Assembly: GCA_965222505.1 (NCBI GenBank)
Contig: OZ244956.1
Span: forward strand, 3,596,001 to 3,660,000
DNA from: G965222505 sp965222505
Lineage (GTDB): Bacteria > Bacteroidota > Rhodothermia > Rhodothermales > DATKEJ01
DNA length: 64,000 nt
Direction: 5' to 3'
The notes beneath the pieces were generated by a model, which searched no databases, was not told the origin of the DNA, and saw nothing but the letters and a program-made list of their open reading frames with translations. This document shows positions 1 through 9,202 of the stretch, piece by piece (the first letter of the stretch is position 1; each line of letters starts with the position of its first letter). The position numbers and the translations under genes were made by a program.

Positions 1-858
1 CAGCAGCTTATCGCTGAAGGGCTCGTCATTGCGGGAGGCAAAGCGGCGTTGCAGGGCTGCGGTAATGACCGGAATCGACACGTTTTGCTCAATGGACTCA
101 ATGACCGTCCATCGTCCCTCGCCGGAATCCGGTACCCATGCGTCGATACCTTCCAGGGTCGGGTTTTCGCTGAGGGCGTTGGCGGTCAGGTCCAGGAGCC
201 AGGACCGTACGACGCTGCCGTAGCGCCAGATCTGGGAAATCTGGTGGAGGTCCAGCCCGAAGTCTTCCCGACTTTGCATGAGTTCAAAGCCTTCAGCATA
301 GGCTTGCATCACACCGTATTCGATGCCGTTGTGGACCATCTTCACGTAGTGTCCGCTGCCCGAGGGGCCAACGTGCCCCCAGCCTTGTGCTGGTCCGGGG
401 GCCAGGGTTTTTAGTGCCGGTGACAGCCGGTCGACGGCTGCTTTCTCACCGCCGACCATCATGCTGTAGCCTTCCGTCAATCCCCAGATGCCGCCACTGG
501 TGCCTACATCGATAAAGTCGATGCCTTTTTCCTTGAGCATCGTGGCCCGGCGCAGGGTCTGGTTGAAGTTGCTGTTGCCGCCGTCGACGACGGCATCGCC
601 GGGCGAGAGCCGTTCGGCCAGGGCGTGTACGGTCAGTTCGGTGGGTTTACCTGCGGGGACCATCACCCAGGCGAACCGGGGGGCATTCAGCCGGGCGACC
701 ACCTCGTCTAGGCTGCGTGCGCCTTCTGCGCCTTTGGCTTCGGCGTCGGTGATGGCGCTTTCATTCAGGTCGTACGCGACCACCTCGTGGCCGCCTTTAA
801 GGAGACGTTCCGTCATGTTGGCCCCCATTTTGCCGAGGCCAATCATTGCCAGTTTCAT
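1..858 (-). CDS. gnd: 6-phosphogluconate dehydrogenase, NAD-type short form (3' part outside window)
   Basis: Catalyses oxidative decarboxylation of 6-phosphogluconate to ribulose 5-phosphate in the cytoplasmic pentose phosphate pathway. The reading frame starts at ATG 858 and is open to base 1 (286 codons visible), so the C-terminus is missing. Residues 1-15 carry the Rossmann dinucleotide motif GLGKMGANM. Further on come DGGNSN, the substrate-binding GTSGG motif and the catalytic K-x-x-H-N-G-I-E stretch followed by YGVMQAYAEGF. The spacing resembles the about 300-residue GndA/YqeC-like enzymes, which usually prefer NAD, rather than the 470-residue form; that subtype is inferred. It lies downstream of tkt and pgi on the same strand and is probably the last of the three in one transcript. 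A heptamer repeat array lies 15 bases upstream of its start. Confidence 0.93.
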   Translation of the reverse strand, partial: MKLAMIGLGKMGANMTERLLKGGHEVVAYDLNESAITDAEAKGAEGARSLDEVVARLNAPRFAWVMVPAGKPTELTVHALAERLSPGDAVVDGGNSNFNQTLRRATMLKEKGIDFIDVGTSGGIWGLTEGYSMMVGGEKAAVDRLSPALKTLAPGPAQGWGHVGPSGSGHYVKMVHNGIEYGVMQAYAEGFELMQSREDFGLDLHQISQIWRYGSVVRSWLLDLTANALSENPTLEGIDAWVPDSGEGRWTVIESIEQNVSIPVITAALQRRFASRNDEPFSDKLL

Positions 859-873
859 AATATTCGGGGTAGG

Positions 874-915
874 TGCGACGTGCGACGTACTACGTGCGAC
901 GTGTGATGTTGTGAA
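874..915. repeat. Heptamer tandem repeat array (TGCGACG type)
   Basis: Six consecutive 7-base units can be read between pgi and gnd: TGCGACG, TGCGACG, TACTACG, TGCGACG, TGTGATG and TTGTGAA. The same word family occurs next to the sterol-desaturase gene at 42916. The array fills nearly all of the 59-base gap and begins 2 bases after the pgi stop codon. See the finding on 7-base periodicity. Confidence 0.8.
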
Positions 916-917
916 GG

Positions 918-2582
918 TTAGTTAGGGGGATGGACGAGGGCGTTGATGCCACCCACAACGTCCGTGCCGAGGTTCATGCGGAGGACGCTTCGGTTGGCGT
1001 CTTCCAGGGCTTGGGCATCACCGAGGGCCTGGGCTTGTTTCAGCACACCGAACGACATGGCTGAGGCGGCCTCTCCAGCTTCGTCCGGGATCGGGATGTC
1101 CTGCTCGGGGTCCGAGACGAACTGGATAAACCAGCCGTTTCCGGCATCGCCTTTGTGCAATTGGCCCGTCGAATGCAAAAAGCGGGGGCCGTAGCCTACG
1201 GTTGTGGCGAGGCGGTAGCGGTCACGAAGCATCAGACGCAGCGCGTCCAGGGCTGCATCTGTTGCTTCGGTGGGGTGAACATAGGCGTGGATCGCAATAT
1301 AGTCACCAGGGGCCGTATCGTCCAGAAAGCTGTGCAATACACCCGCGCTAACCGGCGCGCTATGTCCTTCCGGCAAGGCGCCGTTTTCCTTGTAGGCGGC
1401 CACCATTGCACGAGCCAACACCTTCGCCGATTCCACGTTGGGCTGGTCAAACGGCTGAATGTTCAGGTGATGCCCGGCCACCGCTGTGGCCAGTTCCCAC
1501 ATGAAATACTGACTCCCCAGATCGTACCGGTCCGTCAAGTGCCAGGTCACGGCCGGATGACCTGCATCGGCCAGGGCATCCAGGGCGGCATCGTAGGTGT
1601 CATCGAGGCGGAGGTGTACGAAGAGCCGGTCGTTGTCATACGCATCGGGGGGAGCCGGTGCTTCACCCACGACGGGCAGTATGCCCTGGCCTTCCTTGCC
1701 GGTACTTTCGGCGATGAGCTGCTCGACCCAATCGCCGAAGGATGCGATGGCCGGTGAAGCAAAGAACGTGATTTTGTCTCGCCCGGCCTTGGCCAATGCC
1801 CCCATGATGGTCCCCATACGCCCGCCGCTGCCTGCGCCACTGACCGGGGCATCCCTTTCGGATGCATCGGTTGCAACGGCCCGAGCGCGGTCCAGGAGGG
1901 TTTTTATGTCCACCCCGACGAGTGCCGCCGGTACCATACCGAACAGCGAGAGGGCCGCATAGCGCCCCCCAATGTTCGGATCGTTCAGGAACAGGGCACG
2001 GAACTGCCGCCGCTTGGCAATGTCGACGAGGCGACTGCCGGGATCAGTGATGGCTACAAAATGCTGTCCTACCTTGGCGGCACCAACGGTGGCCAGCGTG
2101 GCGTTGTAAAAATGTTTGTAGGCCGAAAGGGTCTCGGCGGTGCCGCCGGATTTGGTGGCCACGATGAACAGGGTCTTACGCAGGTCCAACCCTTCTGCGC
2201 GGGCGCGGATCATGTCCGGGTCGGTACTGTCCACGATGGCGAGGTTGAGGTATCCTGCATTCGGGCCGAACACCTTCATAAAGACCTCCGGGGCAAGGCT
2301 GGAGCCACCCATACCCAGAAGCAGCACATGCGTATATCCATCGGCCTGGACCTGTTCGACCAGTGCCCCGATGCATTCCATCTCTGCGGTCATATGGACT
2401 GGGGTATGAAGCCAGCCCAGCCGGTTTGTGATTTCATCAGGATCGGGCCGCCAGACGGTATGGTCATGCCGCCAGATGCGCCGGATGATGTCGTTTTTCA
2501 GCAGGGCGGTCATGGCGGTTTCCACATCGGCAGCATAGGTGCCGAGGCGGGCGGTCATATGGGGATGTGACATGGTATTCAT
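918..2582 (-). CDS. pgi: Glucose-6-phosphate isomerase (transaldolase-fusion type)
   Basis: Interconverts glucose 6-phosphate and fructose 6-phosphate. The 554-residue protein has the sugar-isomerase (SIS) motifs LLGMGGSSLAPEVF at about 88-101 and ATKSGGTAETLSAYKHF at about 142-158, then GGRYAALSLFG, and near the C-terminus the FLHSTGQLHKGD active-site segment. These variants match the isomerase half of bifunctional transaldolase/phosphoglucose isomerase proteins more than canonical Pgi, yet no transaldolase domain is attached here. Start ATG 2582 was kept; ATGs at 2573 and 2558 are also possible. It sits between tkt and gnd, all on the minus strand, so carbon could pass between glycolysis and the pentose phosphate pathway through co-expressed enzymes. 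Confidence 0.92.
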   Translation of the reverse strand: MNTMSHPHMTARLGTYAADVETAMTALLKNDIIRRIWRHDHTVWRPDPDEITNRLGWLHTPVHMTAEMECIGALVEQVQADGYTHVLLLGMGGSSLAPEVFMKVFGPNAGYLNLAIVDSTDPDMIRARAEGLDLRKTLFIVATKSGGTAETLSAYKHFYNATLATVGAAKVGQHFVAITDPGSRLVDIAKRRQFRALFLNDPNIGGRYAALSLFGMVPAALVGVDIKTLLDRARAVATDASERDAPVSGAGSGGRMGTIMGALAKAGRDKITFFASPAIASFGDWVEQLIAESTGKEGQGILPVVGEAPAPPDAYDNDRLFVHLRLDDTYDAALDALADAGHPAVTWHLTDRYDLGSQYFMWELATAVAGHHLNIQPFDQPNVESAKVLARAMVAAYKENGALPEGHSAPVSAGVLHSFLDDTAPGDYIAIHAYVHPTEATDAALDALRLMLRDRYRLATTVGYGPRFLHSTGQLHKGDAGNGWFIQFVSDPEQDIPIPDEAGEAASAMSFGVLKQAQALGDAQALEDANRSVLRMNLGTDVVGGINALVHPPN

Positions 2583-2596
2583 TCATGTTTTCGTAG

Positions 2597-2648
2597 GGAC
2601 ACGGCACGCCGTGTCCAAATCGACGTGGGGACATGGCACGCCATGTCC
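2597..2648. repeat. Twin interspersed palindromes (GGACAYGGC-AC-GCCRTGTCC)
   Basis: Two 20-base palindromes lie in the tkt-pgi gap: 2597-2616 (arms GGACACGGC/GCCGTGTCC) and 2629-2648 (arms GGACATGGC/GCCATGTCC). Each has a 9-base perfect stem around the centre AC. The two differ by a compensated C/T-G/A pair, so base pairing is preserved. Words of this kind are widespread interspersed palindromes in bacterial genomes; here they could act as mRNA hairpins between tkt and pgi. Confidence 0.8.
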
Positions 2649-2664
2649 GTACGATCATAGGTCA

Positions 2665-4731
2665 TCAATTTTCCCGGGTCAATTGCCGGGCGGTTTCGAC
2701 GATGTGGTCCACGGTGAATCCGAATTTTTCCTGCAGGGCCTTGAGGGGAGCTGAAGCACCGAAGGTATGCATGCCGATGCTCACACCGTTCAGGCCAACG
2801 TATTGCGCCCACCCCAGGGTGGAGGCTTGCTCGACCGAGATGCGTGCTGTGATATGCGGCGGCAAAACCTCGTCTTTATATTCCTGACTCTGGTGTTCAA
2901 ACAATTCCCAGGACGGCATGCTCACTACACGTGTGGCGATGCCTTCGGCCTTGAGTTGTTCATAGGCATCCACGCACAGGCTCACTTCGCTACCGCTGGC
3001 CAAGAGCAAGACCTGTGGATCAAAGGCATCGGCCAGGACATAGGCGCCCCGCGCCACATCCTCGGAACTGCCGTATTCGGTGCGGTCCAGGGTGGGCAGG
3101 TTTTGCCGACTCAGGATCAGCGCAACCGGTTCGTGCCGGAGTTGCATAATCACGCGCCAGGCTTCGACGACTTCATTGGCATCGGCCGGGCGCAGGGTAA
3201 TGAGGCCGGGGATGGCCCGCAGGGAGGCCAGGTGTTCAACGGGTTGATGCGTCGGCCCATCCTCGCCCACGCCGATGCTGTCGTGCGTGAAGACGTGGAT
3301 GGTAGGGATTTCCATGAGGGCACTCAGCCGAATGGCAGGTCGGGCATAATCGCTGAAGATCATAAAGCCGGAGCCATAAGGGCGGATTTTACAGAGCGAC
3401 ATGCCATTCAATACCGCGGCCATCGCGTGCTCGCGTACTCCGAAATGGAAATTGCGTCCGCTATAGCTGGATGGGCTGTAGGCCCCGGACCCAAAATCAC
3501 CAGCGCCTTCAAACGTCAGGCGGGTTTTGGTAGACGGCGCAAGATCTGCCGAACCGCCGATGAGCCACGGCACGTTTTTCGCCAGGACATTCAGGACCGT
3601 GCCGGAGGAATTTCGGCTGGCGATGCCTTTGGCATTGGGTTCAAAGGTTGGTAAGCCGTCTTCCCAGCCTTCGGGCAAATCGCGGCGCTGCATTGCCAAC
3701 AAATGCGCAGCCAAATCGGGGTGGTCGTGCTGATAGGCATCGAACTGTTTGAACCAAGCCCGGCTGGCCGCTTCGCCCCGCCGCCCGATGCCCCCCTTGA
3801 AGTGGTCAATCACATCGTTTGGTACCAGGAATTTGGCCTCCTCCGGCCAGCCGTAGTTGCGTTTGGTGAGGCGGATTTCCTCATCCCCCAGTGGGCTCCC
3901 ATGCGCCTGATGCGTGTCTTGCAGGTTGGGGGCCCCGTAGGCAATGTGGCTGTCTACAACAATCAGGGTGGGCCGGTCCGTGGTATTGTGGAACGTGTCG
4001 ATGGCCCGGCGCAGTATGTCCAGATCGTTGGCATCGCCGACGCGGAGGACGTTCCAGCCGTAGGCGATGAAGCGTGTGGCAACGTCTTCGGTAAAGGCCC
4101 AGTGGGTGTGGCCTTCGATGGTGATGCGGTTGTTGTCGTAGAACCAGCACAGATTCGAGAGCCGCAGATGGCCGGCCAGCGAGGCGGCTTCACTGGCTAC
4201 ACCTTCCATCATGCACCCGTCTCCGGCGAGGGCGTAAACGTTGAAATCAAACATCTCATAGCCTGGCCGATTGAAATATTCAGCCATCCACCGGCTCGAA
4301 ATCGCCATCCCGACGCTGGTTGCTACGCCTTGCCCCAGGGGGCCGGTGGTGGTCTCGACGCCGGAGGTCCAGCGGTATTCCGGGTGGCCGGGGGTGCGGC
4401 TGTCGAGCTGCCGGAAGTTTTTGATGTCGTCCAGGCTGACGGAGGGTTGCCCCAGGGTTTCGTATTTGGGATTAACCGTCTTAACGCCCGTCAGGTGCAG
4501 CATCGAATAGAGCAACATCGAGGCGTGGCCGATGGAGAGGACGAAGCGATCCCGGTTTGGCCAGATGGGTTCGTCTGGATCGAAATTCAGGTAGTCCTGC
4601 CAGATGGTGTAGACCACGGGGGCCATTGCCATTGCGGTGCCGGGGTGGCCGGAGTTGGCCGCCTGCACGGCATCCATCGAGAGGGTGCGGATGGTGTTGA
4701 TGCTCTTTTGTGCGAGAGAAACGTCGGGCAT
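2665..4731 (-). CDS. tkt: Transketolase
   Basis: Thiamine-diphosphate enzyme that transfers two-carbon units between ketose and aldose phosphates in the non-oxidative pentose phosphate pathway. The full-length bacterial-type protein is about 688 residues. Near the N-terminus is the substrate-binding ANSGHPGTAMAMAP; at about 160 is the ThDP/metal motif GDGCMMEG followed by WFYDNNRITIEG; in the pyrimidine domain is GVGEDGPTHQPVEHLASLR. A longer frame to 4755 begins with TTG, so ATG 4731 (MPDVSLAQKS) was chosen because it matches usual transketolase N-termini. It is first in the tkt-pgi-gnd block and is divergent from the ECF sigma operon across a 185-base spacer. Confidence 0.95.
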   Translation of the reverse strand: MPDVSLAQKSINTIRTLSMDAVQAANSGHPGTAMAMAPVVYTIWQDYLNFDPDEPIWPNRDRFVLSIGHASMLLYSMLHLTGVKTVNPKYETLGQPSVSLDDIKNFRQLDSRTPGHPEYRWTSGVETTTGPLGQGVATSVGMAISSRWMAEYFNRPGYEMFDFNVYALAGDGCMMEGVASEAASLAGHLRLSNLCWFYDNNRITIEGHTHWAFTEDVATRFIAYGWNVLRVGDANDLDILRRAIDTFHNTTDRPTLIVVDSHIAYGAPNLQDTHQAHGSPLGDEEIRLTKRNYGWPEEAKFLVPNDVIDHFKGGIGRRGEAASRAWFKQFDAYQHDHPDLAAHLLAMQRRDLPEGWEDGLPTFEPNAKGIASRNSSGTVLNVLAKNVPWLIGGSADLAPSTKTRLTFEGAGDFGSGAYSPSSYSGRNFHFGVREHAMAAVLNGMSLCKIRPYGSGFMIFSDYARPAIRLSALMEIPTIHVFTHDSIGVGEDGPTHQPVEHLASLRAIPGLITLRPADANEVVEAWRVIMQLRHEPVALILSRQNLPTLDRTEYGSSEDVARGAYVLADAFDPQVLLLASGSEVSLCVDAYEQLKAEGIATRVVSMPSWELFEHQSQEYKDEVLPPHITARISVEQASTLGWAQYVGLNGVSIGMHTFGASAPLKALQEKFGFTVDHIVETARQLTREN

Positions 4732-4916
4732 ATGAAGTGCGGTGTAGGGGTGCAATCACGCAGTAAACACATACATTACAGCCTTTTTATACGACAATCA
4801 ACTGAGACCGTAAAAAAGATAATATCGATTAATTACATTATGTCACCTGGCCTACCAGGTCGACCATATCTGATCTTTTCAGTAATGTTACGCATATCTT
4901 TAGGATACGGGGTCTC
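4732..4916. promoter_or_regulatory. Divergent spacer with hairpin upstream of the sigma-factor operon
   Basis: This 185-base AT-rich spacer must hold the promoters of both tkt (minus) and the ECF sigma operon (plus). A perfect inverted repeat ACCTGG-ccta-CCAGGT lies at 4845-4860, about 55 bases upstream of the sigma start, where it could be an operator or a leader hairpin. No convincing -33/-7 Bacteroidota promoter could be assigned by eye. Confidence 0.35.
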
Positions 4917-5501
4917 ATGGGTAAACGTAGGGACAGCTTGCATCGGAAGACAAATACCTTACAAGAACTCGCTCAACGGCTGGCCGATTCAGACGCTGAT
5001 GCGTACACAGAACTTTATCGTCGGATGGAAAAGCCGTTGGTGCGCTACATCCAACGGATCACGCGTGATACCTCAGCCGCCTACGATGTGCTGCAAGATG
5101 TCTTCATGAAGCTTTGGGAAGACCGGGCCACCTTGGAGGTTAGGGTTTCCATTAAAGCCCTGCTTTATACAATGTCCCGAAACAGGGCGCTTAATATGAA
5201 CAGACAAAAAACCTATATGGCCCGAGTGACCGTCGGTACTGAGATGCCAGTCCCTCATGCAGTAGACCCTCAAAGTGATGAAGCACTCGTCGCCAAGGAT
5301 TTAGCCAAGTATCTCCATCAGTGGATCAATGAATTGCCACCGAGGCGGGCCGAAGCCTTTGTGTTGAGTCGGTATCATGGCCTTAAGCATAGTGAAATTA
5401 GCGACATTATGGAGCTTTCAGAACGAACGGTCAATACACACATTTTACACGCCTTGCGCGATCTTCGCAAAAGGTTTGTCGCTCTACAAAAACAAGTGTG
5501 A
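4917..5501 (+). CDS. ECF-type RNA polymerase sigma factor (FecI-like)
   Basis: Probable extracytoplasmic-function sigma factor of 194 residues, the usual family size. The region-2 part is ELYRRMEKPLVRYIQ... with AAYDVLQDVFMKLWED, and region 4 near 150-190 has the helix-turn-helix HSEISDIMELSERTVNTHIL. Its stop overlaps the GTG start of the next gene by four bases (GTGA), implying translational coupling with the FecR-like anti-sigma factor. In such cell-surface signalling systems the sigma factor is held by FecR until an outer-membrane receptor binds its ligand. The following STN-domain receptor fits that transducer role. The regulated ligand cannot be told from sequence. Confidence 0.92.
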   Translation: MGKRRDSLHRKTNTLQELAQRLADSDADAYTELYRRMEKPLVRYIQRITRDTSAAYDVLQDVFMKLWEDRATLEVRVSIKALLYTMSRNRALNMNRQKTYMARVTVGTEMPVPHAVDPQSDEALVAKDLAKYLHQWINELPPRRAEAFVLSRYHGLKHSEISDIMELSERTVNTHILHALRDLRKRFVALQKQV

Positions 5502-6442
5502 TTGTCGTGGAAACACCTGAATCTGATAAACACAGAGATCTGGATACCTTCTGGGCGAGTGTACCCGAGCAAGAACAGGCCACGTTAAGGGCATTTTGGG
5601 ATTTGGCCGGTACAGTACCTGAACCAGAGGTCTCTGATCCTGAAGCCCAAACACGGGTTTTACGACATTTGGAATCGCTTGCGGTCGACATTTCAAACCA
5701 TCCAAAGCGGCGCAACTTGTGGTGGGGAGCCGTAGCCGCGTCAATATTGATTGCTGCCTTTGGGCTTTTTCTATGGAGTCTACCGGTATCTCAAATGGCC
5801 CCCTTGGGCGAACGACTCACGGTTGCACTGCCGGATGGTTCAACCGTTGAACTAAACAGTGGTGCAACGATTCGTTATGAGCGGCGATTTGAAGGTACCC
5901 GAACCGTTGCGCTTGAGGGCGAGGCCTATTTTAGTGTGGTTTATGGTACTGATCCCTTTGTGGTTGAAACCTTCAACGCAGCCGTGCAAGTCCTTGGCAC
6001 ACGCTTCAATGTGAAGGCATGGCCGGAAGCGCAAGAACCAGCCACCACGGTAACGCTCGAATCGGGTCGTGTACGACTTGCTCCCCGTGTATTGCCCGAG
6101 CAAGGAACAGAACTGATGCCGGGTGAAACACGGAGCCTGGGTGCAGCGGACCAAACCTTTAGCTTGGCTGATACCACTTTGGTTCATGTTGCAACAGCTT
6201 GGCGCACGGGCGGACTTATTTTTAAGGACGCAAAGTTGGGCACGATACTCGAAGAGGTAGAACGGCGGTTTGATGTGGAGGTCGTGTTAAATGCCCAAAC
6301 CCTAAAACCGCGGCGGATCAGTCTGGCCTTGCGTCGTCCCACAAGTGCGGCCCTTGTAATCGAGAATTTGTGTATCCCGCTAGGATTGCAATACCGTGAG
6401 ACGACTACTGGATATATGCTCTATGAGCCCCTGTCGAAGTAA
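5498..6442 (+). CDS. FecR-family anti-sigma factor
   Basis: Inner-membrane sigma regulator of 314 residues, starting at GTG 5498 inside the sigma-gene stop. Residues 1-73 would be the cytoplasmic sigma-binding part, 74-97 form one membrane span, about 105-200 the periplasmic FecR domain (LPDGSTVELNSGATIRYERR, then LEGEAYFSV and VLGTRFNVKAW), and the end is a DUF4974-like domain (FKDAKLGTILEEVERRFDVEV). It would pass the signal from the STN receptor encoded next to the upstream sigma factor. Its end overlaps the start of that receptor gene by about 20 bases. Confidence 0.93.
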   Translation: MIVVETPESDKHRDLDTFWASVPEQEQATLRAFWDLAGTVPEPEVSDPEAQTRVLRHLESLAVDISNHPKRRNLWWGAVAASILIAAFGLFLWSLPVSQMAPLGERLTVALPDGSTVELNSGATIRYERRFEGTRTVALEGEAYFSVVYGTDPFVVETFNAAVQVLGTRFNVKAWPEAQEPATTVTLESGRVRLAPRVLPEQGTELMPGETRSLGAADQTFSLADTTLVHVATAWRTGGLIFKDAKLGTILEEVERRFDVEVVLNAQTLKPRRISLALRRPTSAALVIENLCIPLGLQYRETTTGYMLYEPLSK

Positions 6443-9134
6443 GGTCCTAAGGCATGTTGGGGTGGCATGCCTATGGATACTGGGCTGCTCGGCTTCCGTG
6501 TGGGCACAAGTGCAACCCACATATACCTTTTCGCTGATCGGCGTACCGCTTGAAGAAGCGCTCGGTATGCTGATGGACCAAACACAGGTCGATATATTCT
6601 TTGAGACCGAGTTGGTCATCGGAAAACGCACCTATTGTACCATTTCGGATCAACCCCAAGAAGCCGTATTGCGCTGTTTGCTCCAAGATACGGGGTTGGA
6701 CTACTACCGGCTTTCATCGGGTACCTACATTTTGAGCGAGGGGCCACTTGGGGCACCAGCGTATGGTGACCTGGCCGGTCGAGTTCTTGATGCCAGGACG
6801 GGAGTTCCGTTGGCCGATGCCAATGTCTTACTCTTCGAAGCGGACGCAGGCATGGCCACGAACCGAGCGGGCTGGTTTGGGTTTACCCGGCTCAAACCTG
6901 GGCCGTATCGCCTGATCGCCACCCATGTTGCCTATCATGATGCGGCCGACACCGTGTGGGTAGCCCCCGATACCCCGAGCAGGTTTGAATTGACGATGGA
7001 GCCTCGGACCGTGGTGACCGCGCCTATGGTGATTAATGGCCTCACCCGGCGATTGCCGTCAGAAAATCTTGGTACCAGTCAGCGTGATGCCCAAACCCTC
7101 TTATCCGCCCCCACACCGGTTTTGATGGATTTCAATACCATCGTCGGCGTTCAAGTCGGCGATGCAATGTCGGATGTTCACGTGCAAGGAGGGGCTTCCG
7201 GGGAGCATCAGTACTTACTAGACGGGGTCCATGTTTTTGTCCCAATCCAAAACGGCGGCTTTGTTGGGCCATTTAGCCCATTTGCATTAAAGCAGATTAC
7301 GATACATAAAGCGGGTTTCGGCGCGCAACATGGTAGCCATCTTTCGGGTGTCATTGCGGTAGAGCATGATATAGCACCATCCGATGAGACTATATCGGCC
7401 CAGGTACAAATCGACCCCTTACATCTTAATGGGCGTCTTAATGGCACCCTCGGAACGAAACAGGGTACCCGGATGCAATGGATGGTGGCCGGCCGCTATG
7501 GCCTCTGGGGGATCAGTAAACCAACCCGTCTCAAAGACCGATTTCAAAGTTGGAGTCGACCCGATCTATTTTTACTCAAGGCGCTAGAAACAGAAACCTT
7601 TGAGCCCTTGGATGATACTGTGGTCGGAAGTCCGGTTGATATTGGGTTTTCAGACATTCATGCCGCAGTTCATGTGCAGAGGGAAGGTTTGAAAAACCTC
7701 TACGCCTCGGTGTATCGGGGCCACAACACCTTCGGAAGCGAGGCATTGGAAACCCAGCGGAGCGTCTTGGGCACCCTCTCGGATGAATATTTTTGGATCA
7801 ATCAAACCGCACAGCTTAGGTATGAATGGGTCCAAGGCCACCGGGCTTTTGCCCATGCCGGCATGTGGGTCAGCAACTACCGTATGGAACATCCTTTTAC
7901 AGGATCACCCTTTGCTACAATATCCAGCCATTCTGCTGAAGAAGACGCCCCACCACCGGCGAGATTGCAAGATCTCAATCAGATTAAGGAAATTGGATTC
8001 AGGACAGGGTTCGACTATGCTGCTTCGGCGCGGCATACCTTGACCAGTAACTTGGAAGCCTTGGTTACAGAAAGCGATTTTGCCCTCACCATTGATCCTT
8101 TAGGCCGGATTCCTGTAGCCACTCCCGAGGTACTTCAGCCGATCCGTTGGCGTTGGCATGCGACCCTGGAGGATGTGGTGGCCTTGAATCGACGTATGAA
8201 ACTCACGCTAGGGAGTCGGCTTTCTTACCTGCACGCCCAGCGCCGGTTGTTCGTTGAACCTCGGCTGGCATTTCGGTACGATCAGCCGAACGGCCTGGGC
8301 GGGGCTTGGGCCTTTCGGGGAGCCGCTGGTTTGTATCGCCAATTTACCAACCAGTTTGATGTAGCCTCCTACAACATCGCTGCGTTGCTCCCCAGCTTCA
8401 GGTTTTGGGTGCCCGTTGGGAAAGGGCAGCGTCCACCTACGGCTTATCATGTAGCCGGAGAGGTGCTTCTGATGAAAGAGGGGGGATGGGAATTTGGTTG
8501 GGAGACCTATTACAAACACCACCCTCGATGGGCTGTTCTCAACTATGGCGGGTTGACCAGTCCAACGGCCAATGTCTTGGTGCATGGTCAAGGGTATGCC
8601 TATGGAAGCGGCCTTTCGGTGCGTCAAAAGACGACCCGGTCTCAGGTGGAGGCGTCGTATGAGTACGCGGTGGCCAAAAGCCGCATTGCAAACCGGTTTG
8701 GGGGGCAAAGCATTTCGGTCCCGTGGGAAGCTCCACATCAGGTCCGGTTCACACTAGACGTTGTTCCACGCAAAGACTGGACGGTCACCTTGCGTTGGAA
8801 AGGTATTTGGGGCCGAAGCTGGGGGTTTCGGCGTGCGTACTATGATTACCTAGAGCCCGATATCGAAACCCGGTTCTGGGGCACGTATGACCTCTCCGAA
8901 CCAGAGGCCCACAAGCTTCCGGCTTTTTCCCGTGTCGATGTTGGATTGGCTTACACGCGTCAACTTGGGACACTTGGGACGCAAGTGCGGCTCAACATCA
9001 TTAATGTACTGGGCCGGCGGAACGTAACCGATTGGAGTTTGGTGACCCCTGCTGCAAGCGGGGCACCTTTCCAGCGCATCTCTCGATCCGGTACGCCATT
9101 TCTACCTTTGCTCTCTGTCCAGGCAAACTGGTAA
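6423..9134 (+). CDS. TonB-dependent outer-membrane receptor with N-terminal STN signalling domain
   Basis: About 903 residues. A signal peptide ends near WAQ (residue 28), followed by an STN (secretin/TonB short N-terminal) domain at about 32-105, a carboxypeptidase-regulatory-like Ig fold beginning GRVLDARTGVPLADANVLL, a plug domain (VHVQGGASGEHQYLLDGV) and a C-terminal beta-barrel. The STN domain marks it as a transducer that can talk to FecR as well as an importer. ATG 6423 was preferred because it leaves a compact signal peptide; a GTG at 6396 would add nine residues. The protein ends in an aromatic barrel terminus (LLSVQANW). The substrate is unknown. Confidence 0.92.
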   Translation: MSPCRSKVLRHVGVACLWILGCSASVWAQVQPTYTFSLIGVPLEEALGMLMDQTQVDIFFETELVIGKRTYCTISDQPQEAVLRCLLQDTGLDYYRLSSGTYILSEGPLGAPAYGDLAGRVLDARTGVPLADANVLLFEADAGMATNRAGWFGFTRLKPGPYRLIATHVAYHDAADTVWVAPDTPSRFELTMEPRTVVTAPMVINGLTRRLPSENLGTSQRDAQTLLSAPTPVLMDFNTIVGVQVGDAMSDVHVQGGASGEHQYLLDGVHVFVPIQNGGFVGPFSPFALKQITIHKAGFGAQHGSHLSGVIAVEHDIAPSDETISAQVQIDPLHLNGRLNGTLGTKQGTRMQWMVAGRYGLWGISKPTRLKDRFQSWSRPDLFLLKALETETFEPLDDTVVGSPVDIGFSDIHAAVHVQREGLKNLYASVYRGHNTFGSEALETQRSVLGTLSDEYFWINQTAQLRYEWVQGHRAFAHAGMWVSNYRMEHPFTGSPFATISSHSAEEDAPPPARLQDLNQIKEIGFRTGFDYAASARHTLTSNLEALVTESDFALTIDPLGRIPVATPEVLQPIRWRWHATLEDVVALNRRMKLTLGSRLSYLHAQRRLFVEPRLAFRYDQPNGLGGAWAFRGAAGLYRQFTNQFDVASYNIAALLPSFRFWVPVGKGQRPPTAYHVAGEVLLMKEGGWEFGWETYYKHHPRWAVLNYGGLTSPTANVLVHGQGYAYGSGLSVRQKTTRSQVEASYEYAVAKSRIANRFGGQSISVPWEAPHQVRFTLDVVPRKDWTVTLRWKGIWGRSWGFRRAYYDYLEPDIETRFWGTYDLSEPEAHKLPAFSRVDVGLAYTRQLGTLGTQVRLNIINVLGRRNVTDWSLVTPAASGAPFQRISRSGTPFLPLLSVQANW

Positions 9135-9202
9135 TCCATCTCTTCGGCTCCTTACGCATAAAATCGCCGTCGAGGGTCATCATCATATAACCTCAACCGG
9201 AT

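Noticed and set aside
3703..5109. Long plus-strand open frame (468 codons) opposite tkt
   Set aside because: It mirrors a transketolase gene in a high-GC region, has no recognisable motif and runs into the ECF sigma gene.
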